Part shown: one piece after another, positions 28,563 to 45,200 of the stretch
Position numbering within the stretch: position 1 is the first letter of the stretch
Layout: the number at the start of each line of letters is the position of its first letter
Source of the DNA: Siphonodentalium dalli
Lineage: Eukaryota > Mollusca > Scaphopoda > Gadilida > Siphonodentaliidae
Length of the DNA: 64,000 bases
Assembly (NCBI GenBank): GCA_032622095.1
Contig: CP136061.1
Coordinates: 170,755,107-170,819,106, forward strand
Direction: 5' to 3'
Translations under genes and position numbers: made by a program
Notes under the pieces: model-generated
Databases searched by the model: none
Told to the model about the DNA's origin: nothing
Seen by the model: only the letters and a program-made list of their open reading frames with translations

Positions 28563-29455
28563 AGGTATCCCCACCACACACATATAGGTATCCCCACCAC
28601 ACACATATATAGGTATCACCACCACATACATATATAGGTATCCCCATCACAAACATATATAGGTATCCCCACCACATACATATATATGTATCCCCACCAC
28701 ATACATATATAGCTATCCCCACCACATACATCTATAGGTATCACCGCCACATACATCTATAGGTATCCCCACCACATACATCTATAGGTATCCCCGCCAC
28801 ACACATATATAGGTATCCCCACCACACACATATATAGGTATCACCACCACACACATATATAGGTATCCCCGCCACATACATATGTAGGTATCCCCACCAC
28901 ATACATATATAGGTATCACCACCACACACATATATAGGTATCCCCACCATATACATATATAGGTATCCCCATCACATACATTTATAGGTATCCCCACCAC
29001 ACATATATATAGGTATCCCCACCACATACATATATAGGTATCCCCACCACATACATATATAGGTATCCCCACCACATACATCTATAAGTGTCCCCACCAC
29101 ACACATATATAGGTATCCCCACCACATACATCTATAGGTATCCCCACCACGCACATATATAGGTATCCCCACCACATACATATATTGGTATCCCCACCAC
29201 ATACATATATAGGTATCCCCACCACATACATATATAGGTATCCCCACCACACACATATATAGGTATCCCCACCACATACATATATAGGTATCACCACCAC
29301 ACACATATAGGTATTCCCGCCACATACATATAGGTATCCCCACCACACACATATAGGTATCCCCACCACACACATCTATAGGTATCACCACCACATACAT
29401 ATATAGGTATCCCCAACACATACATATATAGGTATCCCCACCACATACATATATA
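28563..29455 (+). repeat. 990-bp tandem pair (copy II, unit 2), first member, 893 bp
   Basis: Equivalent to 23,449-24,440 but about four monomers (99-100 bp) shorter: the GGTTTCCCCAACAC to CATATACTTATA stretch is gone near 28,640. This deletion explains the fall in offset from 5,115 to 5,015 between the two 5.1-kb units. Confidence 0.8.
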
Positions 29456-30445
29456 GGTATCCCCACCACACACATATAGGTATCCCCACCACACACATAT
29501 ATAGGTATCACCACCACATACATATATAGGTTTCCCCAACACATACATATATAGGTATCCCCACCATATACTTATATAGGTATCCCCACCACATACATAT
29601 ATAGGTATCCCCACCACATACATCTATAGGTATCCCCAACACAAACATATATAGGTATCCCCACCACATACATATATATGTATCCCCACCACATACATAT
29701 ATAGCTATCCCCACCACATACATCTATAGGTATCACCGCCACATACATCTATAGGTATCCACACCACATACATCTATAGGTATCCCCGCCACACACATAT
29801 ATAGGTATCCCCACCACACATATATAGGTATCACCACCACACACATTTATAGGTATCCCCGCCACATACATATGTAGGTATCCCCACCACATACATATAT
29901 AGGTATCACCACGACACACATATATAGGTATCCCCACCATATACATATATAGGTATCCCCATCACATACATTTATATGTATCCCCACCACACATATATAT
30001 AGGTATCCCCACCACATACATATATAGGTATCCCCACCACATACATATATAGGTATCCCCACCACATACATCTATAAGTGTCCCCACCACACACATATAT
30101 AGGTATCCCCACCACATACATCTATAGGTATCCCCACCACGCACATATATAGGTATCCCCACCACATACATATATTGGTATCCCCACCACATACATATAT
30201 AGGTATCCCCACCACATACATATATAGGTATCCCCACCACACACATATATAGGTATCCCCACCACATACATATATAGGTATCACCACCACACACATATAG
30301 GTATTCCCGCCACATACATATAGGTATCCCCACCACACACATATAGGTATCCCCACCACACACATCTATAGGTATCACCACCACATACATATATAGGTAT
30401 CCCCAACACATACATATATAGGTATCCCCACCACATACATATATA
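29456..30445 (+). repeat. 990-bp tandem pair (copy II, unit 2), second member
   Basis: Matches 24,441-25,430 at offset 5,015, including CCACGACACAC (about 29,910). Private changes include CCCAACACAAAC for CCATCACAAAC near 29,636 and GGTATCCACACC near 29,756. Confidence 0.82.
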
Positions 30446-32691
30446 GGTATCCCCACCACATACATCTATAAGTGTCCCCACCACACACATATATAGGTAT
30501 CCCCACCACATACATATATAGGTATCCCCACCACACACATATATAGGTATCCCCACCACACACATATATAGGTATCCCCACCACACACATATATATAGGT
30601 ATCCCCGCCACACACATATATAGGTATCCCCACCACATACATATATAGGTCTCCCCACCACATACATCTATAGGTATCCCCACCACACACATCTATAGGT
30701 ATCCTCACCACATACATATATAGGTATCCATGCCACACACACATATAGGTATCCTCACCACACACATCTATATGTATCCCCACCACACACATATATAGGT
30801 ATCGCCACCACACACATATATAGGTATCCCCACCACACACATCTATAGGTATCCCCACCACACACATATATAGGTATCCCCACCACACACATATATTGGT
30901 ATCCCCACCACACACATCTATAGGTATCCCCACCAAACACATATATGGGTATCCCCACCACATACATATATAGGTATCCCCACCACATTCATATATAGGT
31001 ATCACCTCCACATACATATATAGGTATCCTCACCACACACATCTATAGGTATCCCACCACACACATATATAGGTATCCCCACCACACACATCTATAGGTA
31101 TTCCCACCACACACATCTATAGGTATCCCCACTACATACATATATATGTATCCCCACCACTTACATATATAGGTATCCCCGCCACATACATATATAGGAT
31201 CCCCACCACATACATATATAGGTATCCCCACCACACACATATATAGGTATCCCCACCACACACATATATAGGTATCCCCACCGCACACATATATATAGGT
31301 ATCCCCGCCACTCACATATATAGGTATCCCCACCACACCACATACATATATAGGTATCCCCACCACACACATCTATAGGTATCCTCACCACACACATATA
31401 TTGGTATCACCACCACATATATATATAGGTATCCCCGCCACACACATATATATGTATCCCCGCCACATACATATATAGGTATCCCCACCACACACATCTA
31501 TAGGTATCCCCACCATATACATATATAGGTATCACCACCACACACATATATAGGTATCACCACCACTCACATATATAGGTCTCCCCACCACATACATCTA
31601 TAGGTATCCCCACCACACACATCTATATGTATCCCCACCACACACAGATCTATAGGTATCCCCACCACACACATATATAGGTATTCCCACAATACACATC
31701 TATAGTTATCCCCGCCACACACATATATAGGTATCACCACCACATACATATATAGGTGTCCCCACCACACACATATATAGGTATCCCCACCACATACATA
31801 TATAGGTATCACCACCACACACATATAGGTATCCCCGCCACATACATATAGGTATCCCCACCACACACATATAGGTATCCCCACCACACACATATATAGG
31901 TATCACCACCACATACATATATAGGTTTCCCCAACACATACATATATAGGTATCCCCACCATATACTTATATAGGTATCCCCACCACATACATATATAGG
32001 TATCCCCACCACATACATCTATAGGTATCCCCATCACAAACATATATAGGTATCCCCACCACATACATATATATGTATCCCCACCACATACATATATAGC
32101 TATCCCCAACACATACATCTATAGGTATCACCGCCACATACATCTATAGGTATCACCACCACATACATATATAGGTATCCCCGCCACACACATATATAGG
32201 TATCCCCACCACACACATATATAGGTATCACCACCACACACATATATAGGTATCCCCGCCACATACATAAGTAGGTATCCCCACCACATACATATATAGG
32301 TATCACCACCACACACATATATAGGTATCCCCACCACATACATATATAGGTATCCCCACCACATACATCTATAAGTGTCCCCACCACACACATATATAGG
32401 TATCCCCACCACATACATCTATAGGTATCCCCACCACGCACATATATAGGTATCCCCACCACATACATATATAGGTATCCCCACCACATACATATATAGG
32501 TATCCCCACCACATACATATATAGGTATCCCACCACACACATATATAGGTATCCCCACCACATACATATATAGGTATCACCACCACACACATATAGGTAT
32601 TCCCGCCACATACATATAGGTATCCCCACCACACACATATAGGTATCCCCACCACGCACATATATAGGTATCCCCACCACACACATCTATA
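30446..32691 (+). repeat. Connector plus B-type higher-order unit (landmark 30,698)
   Basis: Landmark at 30,698, next at 32,692. Contains the GGATCC deletion monomer (31,197) and a CACCGCACAC monomer (about 31,282) shared with 26,266 and 56,804. It also holds a 30-bp fused monomer at 31,323. Near 32,525 the C run is one base short (GGTATCCCACC), which gives the one-base change in offset to copy III there. Confidence 0.75.
31323..31352 (+). repeat. 30-bp fused monomer (20-bp deletion)
   Basis: Two monomers are joined as CCACCACA / CCACATAC, lacking 20 bp (end of one AT run plus GGTCTCCCCA) relative to the copy III equivalent at about 56,846. CCACA-type sequence flanks both ends in the undeleted copy, so the deletion is consistent with short microhomology rather than with loss of a full monomer. 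Confidence 0.85.
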
Positions 32692-35579
32692 GGTATCCTC
32701 ACCACATACATATATAGGTATCCCTGCCACACACATATATAGGTATCCTCACCACACACATCTATAGGTATCCCCACCACACACATATATAGGTATCGCC
32801 ACCACACACATATATAGGTATCCCCACCACACACATCTATAGGTATCCCCACCACACACATATATAGGTATCCCAACCACACACATATATAGGTATCCCC
32901 ACCACACACATCTATAGGTATTCCCACCAAACACATATATAGGTATCCCCACCACATACATATATAGGTATCCCCACCACATTCATATATAGGTATCCCC
33001 ACCAAACACATATATAGGTATCCCCACCACATACATATATAGGTATCCCCACCACATTCATATATAGGTATCACCTCCACATACATATATAGGTATCCTC
33101 ACCACACACATCTATAGGTATCCCACCACACACATATATAGGTATCCCCACCACACACATCTATAGGTATCCCCACCACACACATCTATAGGTATCCCCA
33201 CTACATACATATATATGTATACCCACCACTTACATATATAGGTATCCCCGCCACATACATATATAGGTATCCCCACCACATACATATATAGGTATCCCCA
33301 CCACACACATATATAGGTATCCCCACCACACACATATATAGGTATCCCCACCACACACATATATATAGGTATCCCCGCCACTCACATATATAGGTATTCC
33401 CACCACATACATATATAGGTCTCCCCACCACATACATATATAGGTATCCCCACCACACACATCTATAGGTATCCCCACCACACACATATATTGGTATCAC
33501 CACCACATATATATATAGGTATCCCCGCCACACACATATATATGTATCCCCGCCACATACATATATAGGTATCCCCACCACACACATCTATAGGTATCCC
33601 CACCATATACATATATAGGTATCACCACCACACACATATATAGGTATCACCACCACTCACATATATAGGTCTCCCCACCACATACATCTATAGGTATCCC
33701 CACCACACACATCTATATGTATCCCCACCACACACAGATCTATAGGTATCCCCACCACACACATATATAGGTATTCCCACAATACACATCTATAGTTATC
33801 TCCGCCACACACATATATAGGTATCACCACCACATACATATATAGGTGTCCCCACCACACACATATATAGGTATCCCCACCACATACATATATAGGTATC
33901 ACCACCACACACATATAGGTATCCCCGCCACATACATATAGGTATCCCCACCACACACATATAGGTATCCCCACCACACACATATATAGGTATCACCACC
34001 ACATACATATATAGGTTTCCCCAACACATACATATATAGGTATCCCCACCATATACTTATATAGGTCTCCCCACCACATACATATATAGGTATCCCCACC
34101 ACATACATCTATAGGTATCCCCATCACAAACATATATAGGTATCCCCACCACATACATATATATGTATCCCCACCACATACATATATAGCTATCCCCACC
34201 ACATACATCTATAGGTATCACCGCCACATACATCTATAGGTATCCCCACCACATACATATATAGGTATTCCCGCCACACACATATATAGGTATCCCCACC
34301 ACACACATATATAGGTATCACCACCACACACATATATAGGTATCCCCGCCACATACATATGTAGGTATCCCCACCACATACATATATAGGTATCACCACC
34401 ACACACATATATAGGTATCCCCACCATATACATATATAGGTATCCCCATCACATACATTTATAGGTATCCCCACCACACACATATATAGGTATCCCCACC
34501 ACATACATATATAGGTATCCCCACCACATACATATATAGGTATCCCCACCACATACATCTATAAGTGTCCCCACCACACACATATATAGGTATCCCCACC
34601 ACATACATCTATAGGTATCCCCACCACGCACATATATAGGTATCCCCACCACATACATATATAGGTATCCCCACCACATACATATATAGGTATCCCCACC
34701 ACATACATATATAGGTATCCCCACCACTCACATATATAGGTATCCCCACCACATACATATATAGGTATCACCACCACACACTTATAGGTATTCCCGCCAC
34801 ATACATATAGGTATCCCCACCACACACATATAGGTATCCCCACCACACACATCAATAGGTATCACCACCACATACATATATAGGTATCCCCAACACATAC
34901 ATATATAGGTATCCCCACCACATACATATATAGGTTTCCCCACCACATACATCTATAGGTATCACAATCACAAACATATATAGGTATCCACACCACATAC
35001 ATATATAGGTATCCCCACCACATACATATACAGCTATCCCCACCACATACATATATAGGTATCCCCGCCACACACATATATAGCTATCCCCACCACACAC
35101 ATATATAGGTATCACCACCTCACACATATATAGGTATCCCCGCCACATACATATGTAGGTATCCCCACCACATACATGTATAGGTATCACCACCACACAC
35201 ATATATAGGTATCCCCACCACATACATATATAGGTATCCCCACCACATACATATATAGGCATCCCCACCACATACATATATAGGTATCCCCACCACATAC
35301 ATATATAGGTATCCCCACCACATACATATATAGGTATCCCACCACATACATATATAAGTATCCCCACCACATACATCTATAGGTATCCCCACCACATACA
35401 TATATAGGTATCCCCAACACATACATCTATAGGTATCCCCACCACACACATCTATATGTATCCCCATCACATACATCTATTTGTATCCCCACCACATACA
35501 TATATAGGTATCCCCAACACATACATATATAGGCATCCCCAACACATACATCTATAGGTATCCCCATCACATACATCTA
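32692..35579 (+). repeat. B-type unit and connector, super-repeat II
   Basis: Matches 58,235-61,122 at offset 25,543. It also matches 8,348 onward in copy I (offset 24,316 to 24,343), where an extra 1,515-bp unit intervenes. Contains a CACAATCACAAAC monomer (about 34,965), TATACAGCTATCC (about 35,028) and two CTATTTGTATCC monomers (about 35,477 and 35,577). Confidence 0.78.
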
Positions 35580-36728
35580 TTTGTATCCCCACCACACACA
35601 TATATAGGTATCCCCACCACATACATCTATAGGTATCCCCACCACGCACATATATAGGTATCCCCACCACATACATATATAGGTATCCCCACCACATACA
35701 TCTATAGGCATCCCCACCACCTACATATATAGGTATCCCCACCACATACATATATAGGTATCCCCACCACATACATATATAGGTATCCCACCACATACAT
35801 ATATAAGTATCCCCACCACATACATCTATAGGTATCCCCACCACATACATATATAGGTATCCCCAACACATACATCTATAGGTATCCCCACCACACACAT
35901 CTATATGTATCCCCACCATACACATCTATAGGGATCCCCACCACACATATATATATAGGTATCCCCACCATACACATCTATATGTATCACCGCCACACAC
36001 ATATATAGGTAACCCCACCACATACATCTATTGGTATCCCCACCATACACATCTATAGGTATCCCCACCATACACATCTATATGTATCACCGCCACACTG
36101 ATATATAGGTATCCGCACCACATACATCTATAGGTATCACCACCACATACATATATAGGTATCCCCACCACATACATCTATAGGTATCCCCACCACACAC
36201 ATCTATATGTATCACCACCACATACATATATAGGTATCCCCACCACACACATATATAGGTATCCCCACGACATACATATATAGGTATCCCCACCACACAC
36301 ATATAGGTATCCTCACCACACACATATATAGGTATCCCCACCACACACATCTATAGGTATCCCCGCCACACACATATATAGGTATCACCACCACATACAT
36401 CTATAGGTATCACCACCACATACATATATAGGTATCCCCGCCACATACATATATAGGTATCCCCACCACATACATATATAGCTATCCCCACCACATACAT
36501 ATATAGGTATCACCACCACACACATATATAGGTATCCCCGCCACATACATATGTAGGTATCCCCACCACATACATTTCTAGGTATCACCACCACACACAT
36601 ATATAGGTATCCCCACCACATACATATATAGGTATCCCATCACATACATATATAGGTATCCCCACCACATACATATATAGGTATCCCCACCACATACATA
36701 TATAGGTATCCCCATCACATACATCTAT
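35580..36728 (+). repeat. 1,149-bp tandem unit, first member (super-repeat II)
   Basis: The stretch 35,580-36,345 recurs at 36,729-37,494 with period 1,149. Markers are CTATAGGGATCCCC (35,931 and 37,080), a long TATATATATATAGG run (about 35,948), ATACACATCTATATG with ATCACCGCC, and TATCCGCACC (36,108 and 37,257). The same cassette lies in the A-left blocks (about 0.8, 19.2, 43.3 and 48.1 kb), showing exchange between distant parts of the super-repeat. Confidence 0.78.
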
Positions 36729-38155
36729 ATGTATCCCCACCACACACATATATAAGTATCCCCACCACATACATCTATAGGTATCCACACCACGCACATA
36801 TATAGGTATCCCCACCACATACATATATAGGTATCCCCACCACATACATCTATAGGCATCCCCACCACATACATATCTAGGTATCCCCACCACATACATA
36901 TATAGGTATCCCCACCACATACATATATAGGTATCCCCACCACATACATATATAAGTATCCCCACCACATACATCTATAGGTATCCCCACCACATACATA
37001 TATAGGTATCCCCAACACATACATCTATAGGTATCCCCACCACACACATCTATATGTATCCCCACCATACACATCTATAGGGATCCCCACCACACATATA
37101 TATATAGGTATCCCCACCATACACATCTATATGTATCACCGCCACACACATATATAGGTAACCCCACCACATACATCTATTGGTATCCCCACCATACACA
37201 TCTATAGGTATCCCCACCATACACATCTATATGTATCACCGCCACACTCATATATAGGTATCCGCACCACATACATCTATAGGTATCACCACCACATACA
37301 TATATAGGTATCCCCACCACATACATCTATAGGTATCCCCACCACAAACATCTATATGTATCACCACCACATACATATATAGGTATCCCCACCACACACA
37401 TATATAGGTATCCCCACGACATACATATATAGGTATCCCCACCACACACATATAGGTATCCTCACCACACACATATATAGGTATCCCCACCACACACATC
37501 TATAGGTATCCTCACCACATACATATATAGGTATCCCCGCCACACACATACATGTGTATATAGGTATCCTCACCTCACACATCTATAGGTATCCCCACCA
37601 CACACATATATAGGTATCGCCACCACACACATATATAGGTATCCCCACCACACACATCTATAGGTATCCCCACCACACACACATATAGGTATCCCCACCA
37701 CACACATATATAGGTATCCCCACCACACACATCTATAGGTATCCCCACCAAACACATATATAGGTATCCCCACCACATACATATATAGATATCCCCACCA
37801 CACACATATATAGGTATCCCCACCACATACATATATAGGTATCCCCGCCACACACATATATATGTATCCCCGCCACATACATATATAGGTATCCCCGCCA
37901 CATACATATATAGGTATCGCCACCACACACATCTATAGGTATTCCCACCATATACATATATAGGTATCACCACCACACACATATATAGGTATCCCCACCA
38001 CACACATATATAGGTATCACCGCCACATACATATATAGGTATCACCACCACACACATATATAGGTCTCCCAACCACATACATCTATAGGTATCCCCAGCA
38101 CACACATCTATATGTATCCCCACCACACACAGATCTATAGGTATCCCCACCACAC
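36729..38155 (+). repeat. 1,149-bp tandem unit, second member, and tail of super-repeat II
   Basis: Second copy of the cassette to about 37,494, then a tail with an unusual monomer ending CACACATACATGTGTATATAGG-like sequence at about 37,545-37,565 (also at about 63,090-63,105 in copy III). The tail follows copy III at offset 25,541 to about 38,155, where II ends and III begins within one monomer. Confidence 0.76.
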
Positions 38156-41100
38156 ACATCTATAGATATCGCCGCCATACACGTCTATAGGTATCCCCAC
38201 CACATACATCTATAGGTATCACCACCACATACATCTATAGGTATCCCCACCAAATAGATCCATATGTATACCGCCACACACATCTATAGGTATCCTCACC
38301 ACACACATATATAGGTATCCCCACCACATACATCTATAGGTATCTCCACCACATACATCTATGGGTATAACCACCACACACATTTATAGGTATCACCACC
38401 ACATACATCTATAGGTATCTCCACCACATACATCTATGGGTATCCCCGCCACATACATATATAGGTATCCCCACCACATACATTTATAGGTATCCCCACC
38501 ACACACATCTATAGGTATCCCCGCCACACACATATATAGGTATCACCACCACATACATTTATAGGTATCCCCATCACATACATATATAGGTATCCCCACC
38601 ACATACTTATATAGGAATTCCCACAATATACATCTATAGGTATCCTCACCACATACATATATAGGTATCACCACCACATACATATATAGGTAACCCCGCC
38701 ACAGACATATATAGGTATTCCCGCCACATACATATATAGGTATCCTCACCACACACATCTATAGGTATCCCCACCACACACATATATAGGTATCCCCACC
38801 ACACACATCTATAGGTATCCCCACCACACACATCTATAGGTATCCCCACCACACACATATATAGGTATCACCACCACGTACATATATAGGTATCCCCGCC
38901 ACACACATATATAGGTATCCCCACCACAAACATATATAGGTATCACCACCACATACATATATATGTATCCTCACCACACACATCTATAGGTATCCCCACC
39001 ACACACATATATAGGTATCCCCACCACACATATCTATAAGTATCCCCACCACATACATATATAGGTATCCCCACCACATACATATATAAGTATCCCCACC
39101 ACATACATATATAGGTATCCCCACCACATACATATATAGGTATCCCCAACACACACATCTATAGATATCCCCGCCATACACGTCTATAGGTATCCCCACC
39201 ACATACATATATAGGTATCCCCACCACATACATCTATAGGTATCCCCACCACATACATCTATATGTATCCCCGCCACACACATCTATAGGTATCCTTACC
39301 ACACACATATATAGGTATCCCCACCACATACATCTATAGGTATCCCACCACACACATATATAGGTATCCCCACCACACACATATATAGGTATCCCCACCA
39401 CATACATCTATAGGTATCCCCACCACATACATATATAGGTATCCCCACCACATACATCTATAGGTATCCCCACCACATACATATATAGGTATCCCCACCA
39501 CATACATATATAGGTATCCCCAACACACACATCTATAGATATCGCCGCCATACACGTCTATAGGTATCCCCACCACATACATCTATAGGTATCACCACCA
39601 CACACATCTATAGGTATCATCACCACACACATATATAGGTATCCCCACCACATACATCTATAGGTATCACCACCACATGCATCTATATGTATCCCCACCA
39701 CATGCATCTATATGTATCCCCACCACGTACATATATAGGTAACCCCACCACATACATATATAGGTATCCCCACCACATACATCTATAGGTATCCCCACCA
39801 CACACATATATAGGTATCACCACCACACACATATATAGGTATCACCACCACATACATCTATAGGTATCCCCACCACATACATCTATGGGTATAACCACCA
39901 CACACATATATAGGTATCACCACCACATACATCTATAGGTATCTCCACCACATACATCTATGGGTATCCCCGCCACATACATATATAGGTATCCCCACCA
40001 CTTACATTTATAGGTATCCCCATCACATACATATATAGGTATCCCCACCACATACTTATATAGGTATCCCCACAATATACATCTATAGGTATCCTCACCA
40101 CATACATATATAGGTATCCCCACAACATACATATATAGGTATCCCCACCACATACATATATATGTATCCCCACCACACACATATATAGGCATCCCCACCA
40201 CATACATATATAGGTATCCCCACCACACACATATATAGGTATCCCCACCACTTCCATATATAGGTATCCCCACCACATACATCCATATGTATCCCCACCA
40301 CACACATATATAGTTATCCCCACCACATACATATATAGGTATCCCCACCACATACATATATAGGTATCCCCACCACATACATATATAGGTATCCCCACCA
40401 CATACATCTATAAGTATCCCCACCATATACATATATAGGTATCCCCACCACATACATCTATAGGTATCCCCACCACATACATATATAGGTATCCCCACCA
40501 CATACATATATAGGTATCCCCACCACATACATCAATAGATATCCCCACCACATACATATATATGTATCCTCACCACATACATATATAGGTATCCCCGCCA
40601 CACACATATATAGGTATCCTCACCACACACATCTATAGGTATCCCCACCACACACATATATAGGTATCGCCACCACACACATATATAGGTATCCCCACCA
40701 CACACATATATAGGTATCCCCACCACACACATATATATGTATCCCCACCACACACATATATAGGTATCCCAACCACACATATCTATTGGTATCCCCACCA
40801 CACACATATATAGGTATCCCCACCACATACATATATAGGTATCCCCACCACATACATATATTGGTATCACCACCACATACATATATAGGTATCCCCACCA
40901 CACACATATATGGATATCCCCGCCACATACATCTATAGGTATCCCCACCACACACATATATAGGTATCACCACCACATACATATATAGGTATCCCCACCA
41001 CACACATATATAGGTATCACCACCACATACATATATAGGTATCCCCGCCACACACATATATAGGTATCCTCACCACACACATATATAGGTATCACCACCA

Positions 41101-42296
41101 CATACATATATAGGTATCCCCGCCACACACATGCCACATACATATATAGGTATCCCCACCACACACATCTATAGGTATCCCCACCATATACATATATAGG
41201 TATCACCACCACACACATATATAGGTATCCCCACCACACACATATATAGGTATCCCCGCCACATACATATATAGGTATCACCACCACACACATATATAGG
41301 TCTCCCCATCACATACATATATAGGTATCCCCACCACACACACATATGTGTATCCCCACCACACACAGATATATAGGTATCCCCACCACACACATATATA
41401 GGTATTCCCACAATAAACATCTATAGTTATCCCCGCCACACACGTATATAGGTATCCCCACCACATACATATATAGGTATCCCCACCACACACATATATA
41501 GGTATCCCCACCACATACATATATAGGTATCACCACCACACACATATAGGTATCCCCGCCACATACATATAGGTATCCCCACCACACACATATAGGTATC
41601 CCCACCACACACATATATAGGTATCACCACCACATACATATATAGGTATCCCCAACACATACATATATAGGTATCCCCACCATATACTTATATAGGTATC
41701 CCCACCACATACATATATAGGTATCCTCACCACATACATCTATAGGTATCCCCACCACAAACATATATAGGTATCCCCACCACATACATATATAGGTATC
41801 CCCACCACATACATATATAGCTATCCCCACCACATACATCTATACGTATCACCGCCACATACATCTATAGGTATCCCCACCACATACATATATAGGTATC
41901 CCCGCCACACACATATATAGGTATCCCCACCACACACATATATAGGTATCACCACCACACACATATATAGGTATCCCCGCCACATATATATGTAGGTATC
42001 CCCACCACATATATATATAGGTATCACCACCACACACATATATAGGTATCCCCACCACATACATATATAGGTATCCCCATCACATACATTTATAGGTATC
42101 CCAACCACACACATATATAGATATCCCCACCACATACATATATAGGTATCACCACCACATACATATATAGGTATCCCCATCACATACATTTATAGGTATC
42201 CCCACCACACACATATATAGGTATCCCCACCACATACATATATAGGTATCCCCACCACAAACATCTATAAGTGTCCCCACCACACACATATATAGG
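38156..42296 (+). repeat. C block, copy in super-repeat III
   Basis: Follows 14,100-18,160 monomer by monomer. It has three extra monomers near 40,170-40,245 including TATAGGCATCC, and a two-base longer AT run near 42,361. It ends where the 4,812-bp tandem duplication begins. Confidence 0.8.
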
Positions 42297-45200
42297 TATC
42301 CCCACCACATACATCTATAGGTATCCCCACCACGCACATATAGAGGTATCCCCACCACATATATATATATAGGTATCCCCACCACATACATCTATAGGTA
42401 TCCCCACCACATACATATATAGGTATCCCCACCACACACATATATAGGTATCCCCACCACATACATATATAGGTATCACCACCACACACATATAGGTATT
42501 CCCGCCACATACATATAGGTATCCCCACCACACACATATAGGTATTCCCACCACACACATCTATAGGTATCACCACCACATACATATATAGGTATCCCCA
42601 ACACATACATATATAAGTATCCCCACCACATACTTATATAGGTATCCCCACCACATACATATATAGGTATTCCCACCACATACATATATAAGTATCCCCA
42701 CCACATACTTATATAGGTATCCCCACCACATACATATATAGGTATTCCCACCACATACATCTATAGGTATCCCCACCACATACAAATATAGGTATCCCCA
42801 CCACATACATATATAGGTATCCCCACCACATACATATATAGCTATCCCCACCACATACATATAAAGGTATCACCGCCACATACATCTATAGGTATCCCCA
42901 CCACATACATATATAGGTATCCCCGCCACACACATATATAGGTATTCCAACCACACACATATATAGGTATCACCACCACACACATATATAGGTATCCCCG
43001 CCACATACATATGTAGGTATCCCAACCACATACATATATAGGTATCCCCACCACGCACATATATAGGTATCCCCACCACATACATATATAGGTATCCCTA
43101 CCACATACATCTATAGGTATCCCCACCACATACATATATAGGTATCCCCACCACATACATATATAGGTATCCCCACCACATACATATATAGGTATCCCAA
43201 CCACATACATATATAGGTATCCCCACCACATACATATATAGGTATCCCCAACACATACATCTATAGGTATCCCCACTACACACATCTATAGGAATCCCCA
43301 CCATACACATCTATAGGTATCCCCACCACACATATATATATAGGTATCCCCACCATACACATCTATTTGTATCACCGCCACACACATATATAGGTAACCC
43401 CACCACATACATCTATTGGTATCCCCACCATACACATCTATAGGTATCCCCACCATACACATCTATATGTATCACCGCCACACTCATATATAGGTATCCG
43501 CACCACATACATCTATAGGTATCACCACCACATACATATATAGGTATCCCCACCACATACATCTATAGGTATCCCCACCACACAGATCTATATGTATCAC
43601 CACCACATACATATATAGGTATCCCCACCACACACATATATAGGTATCCCCACGACATACATATATAGGTATCCCCACCACACACATATAGGTATCCTCA
43701 TCACAAACATATATAGGTATCCTCACCACACACATATATAGGTATCCCCGTCACATACATCTATAGGTATCACCACCACATACATCTATAGATGTCACCA
43801 CCACATACATATATAGCTATCCCCACCACATACATCAATAGGTATCCCCGCCACACACATCTATAGGTATCCTCACCACACACATATATATGTATCCCAA
43901 CCACATACATCTATAGGTATCCCCACCACACACATATATAGGTATCCCCACCACATACATATATAGGTATCCCCACCACTCACATATAGGTATCTCCACC
44001 ACACACATCTATAGGTATTACCACCACATACATCTATAGGTATCACCACCACAACATCTATAGGTATCCCCACCACATACATATATAGGTATCCCCACCA
44101 CATACATCTATAGGTATCCCCGCCACACACATATATAGGTATCCTCACCACACACATATATAGGTATCCCCACCACATATATCTATAGGTATCACCACCA
44201 CACACATCTATAGGTATTACCACCACATACATCTATAGGTATCACCACCACATACATCTATAGGTATAGATACCACATACATCTATAGGTATCCCCACCA
44301 CATAAATCTATAGGTATCGCCGCCACACACATCTGTAGGTATCCTCACAGCACAAATATATAGGTATCCCCACCACATACATATATAGGTATCCCCACCA
44401 CACACATATATAGGTATCACCACCACAAACGTCTATATGTATCCATACCACATACATCTATAGGTAACCCCACCACATACATATATAAGTATCCCAACCA
44501 CATACATCTATATGTATTCCCACCACACACATATATAGGTATCAACACCACACACATATATAAGTATCACCACCACATACATCTATATGTATCCCAACCA
44601 CATACATATATAGGTATCTCCGCCATATACATATATAGGTATCCCCACCACATACATATATAGGTATCCCCACCACACACATATATAGGTATCCCCACCA
44701 CACACATATATAGGTATTCCTACCACACACATATATATAGGTATCCCCGCCACACACATATATAGGTATCCCCACCACATACATATATAGGTATCCCCAC
44801 CACATACATATATAGGTCTCCCCACCACATACATCTATAGGTATCCTCACCACACACATCTATAGGTATCCTCACCACATACATATATAGGTATCCCTGC
44901 CACACACATATATAGGTATCCTCACCACACACATCTATAGGTATCCCCACCACACACATATATAGGTATCGCCACCACACACATATATAGGTATCCCCAC
45001 CACACACATCTATAGGTATCCCCACCACACACATAAATCGGTATCCCCACCACACACATATATAGGTATCCCCACCACACACATCTATAGGTATCCCCAC
45101 CAAACACATATATAGGTATCCCCACCACATACATATATAGGTATCCCCACCACATTCATATATAGGTATCACCTCCACATACATATATAGGTATCCTCAC

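Larger units (their letters stand above)
27761..32400 (+). repeat. 5.1-kb tandem duplication, unit 2 (no inversion)
   Basis: Forward throughout and aligned with unit 1 on both sides of the inversion, so it shows the uninverted arrangement. It shares with unit 1 a 1-bp deletion that makes GGATCC (31,197, against 26,182), which is absent from the copy III equivalent near 56,718. The right edge is approximate. Confidence 0.75.
14100..38155 (+). repeat. Super-repeat copy II (~24.06 kb)
   Basis: It starts at the rare monomer reading CTATAGATATCGCCGCC and is matched throughout by copy III. Offsets run 24,057 at 14.1 kb, 24,133 at 16.4-18.1 kb (three extra monomers in III), 24,135 at 18.3-22.6 kb, 25,423 from 27,761, 25,521 from about 28.7 kb, and 25,541-25,543 from about 31.4 kb. 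Its right edge, near 38,155, is where the barcode jumps back to the 14,100-type sequence. It contains the array's only inverted tract. Confidence 0.82.
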
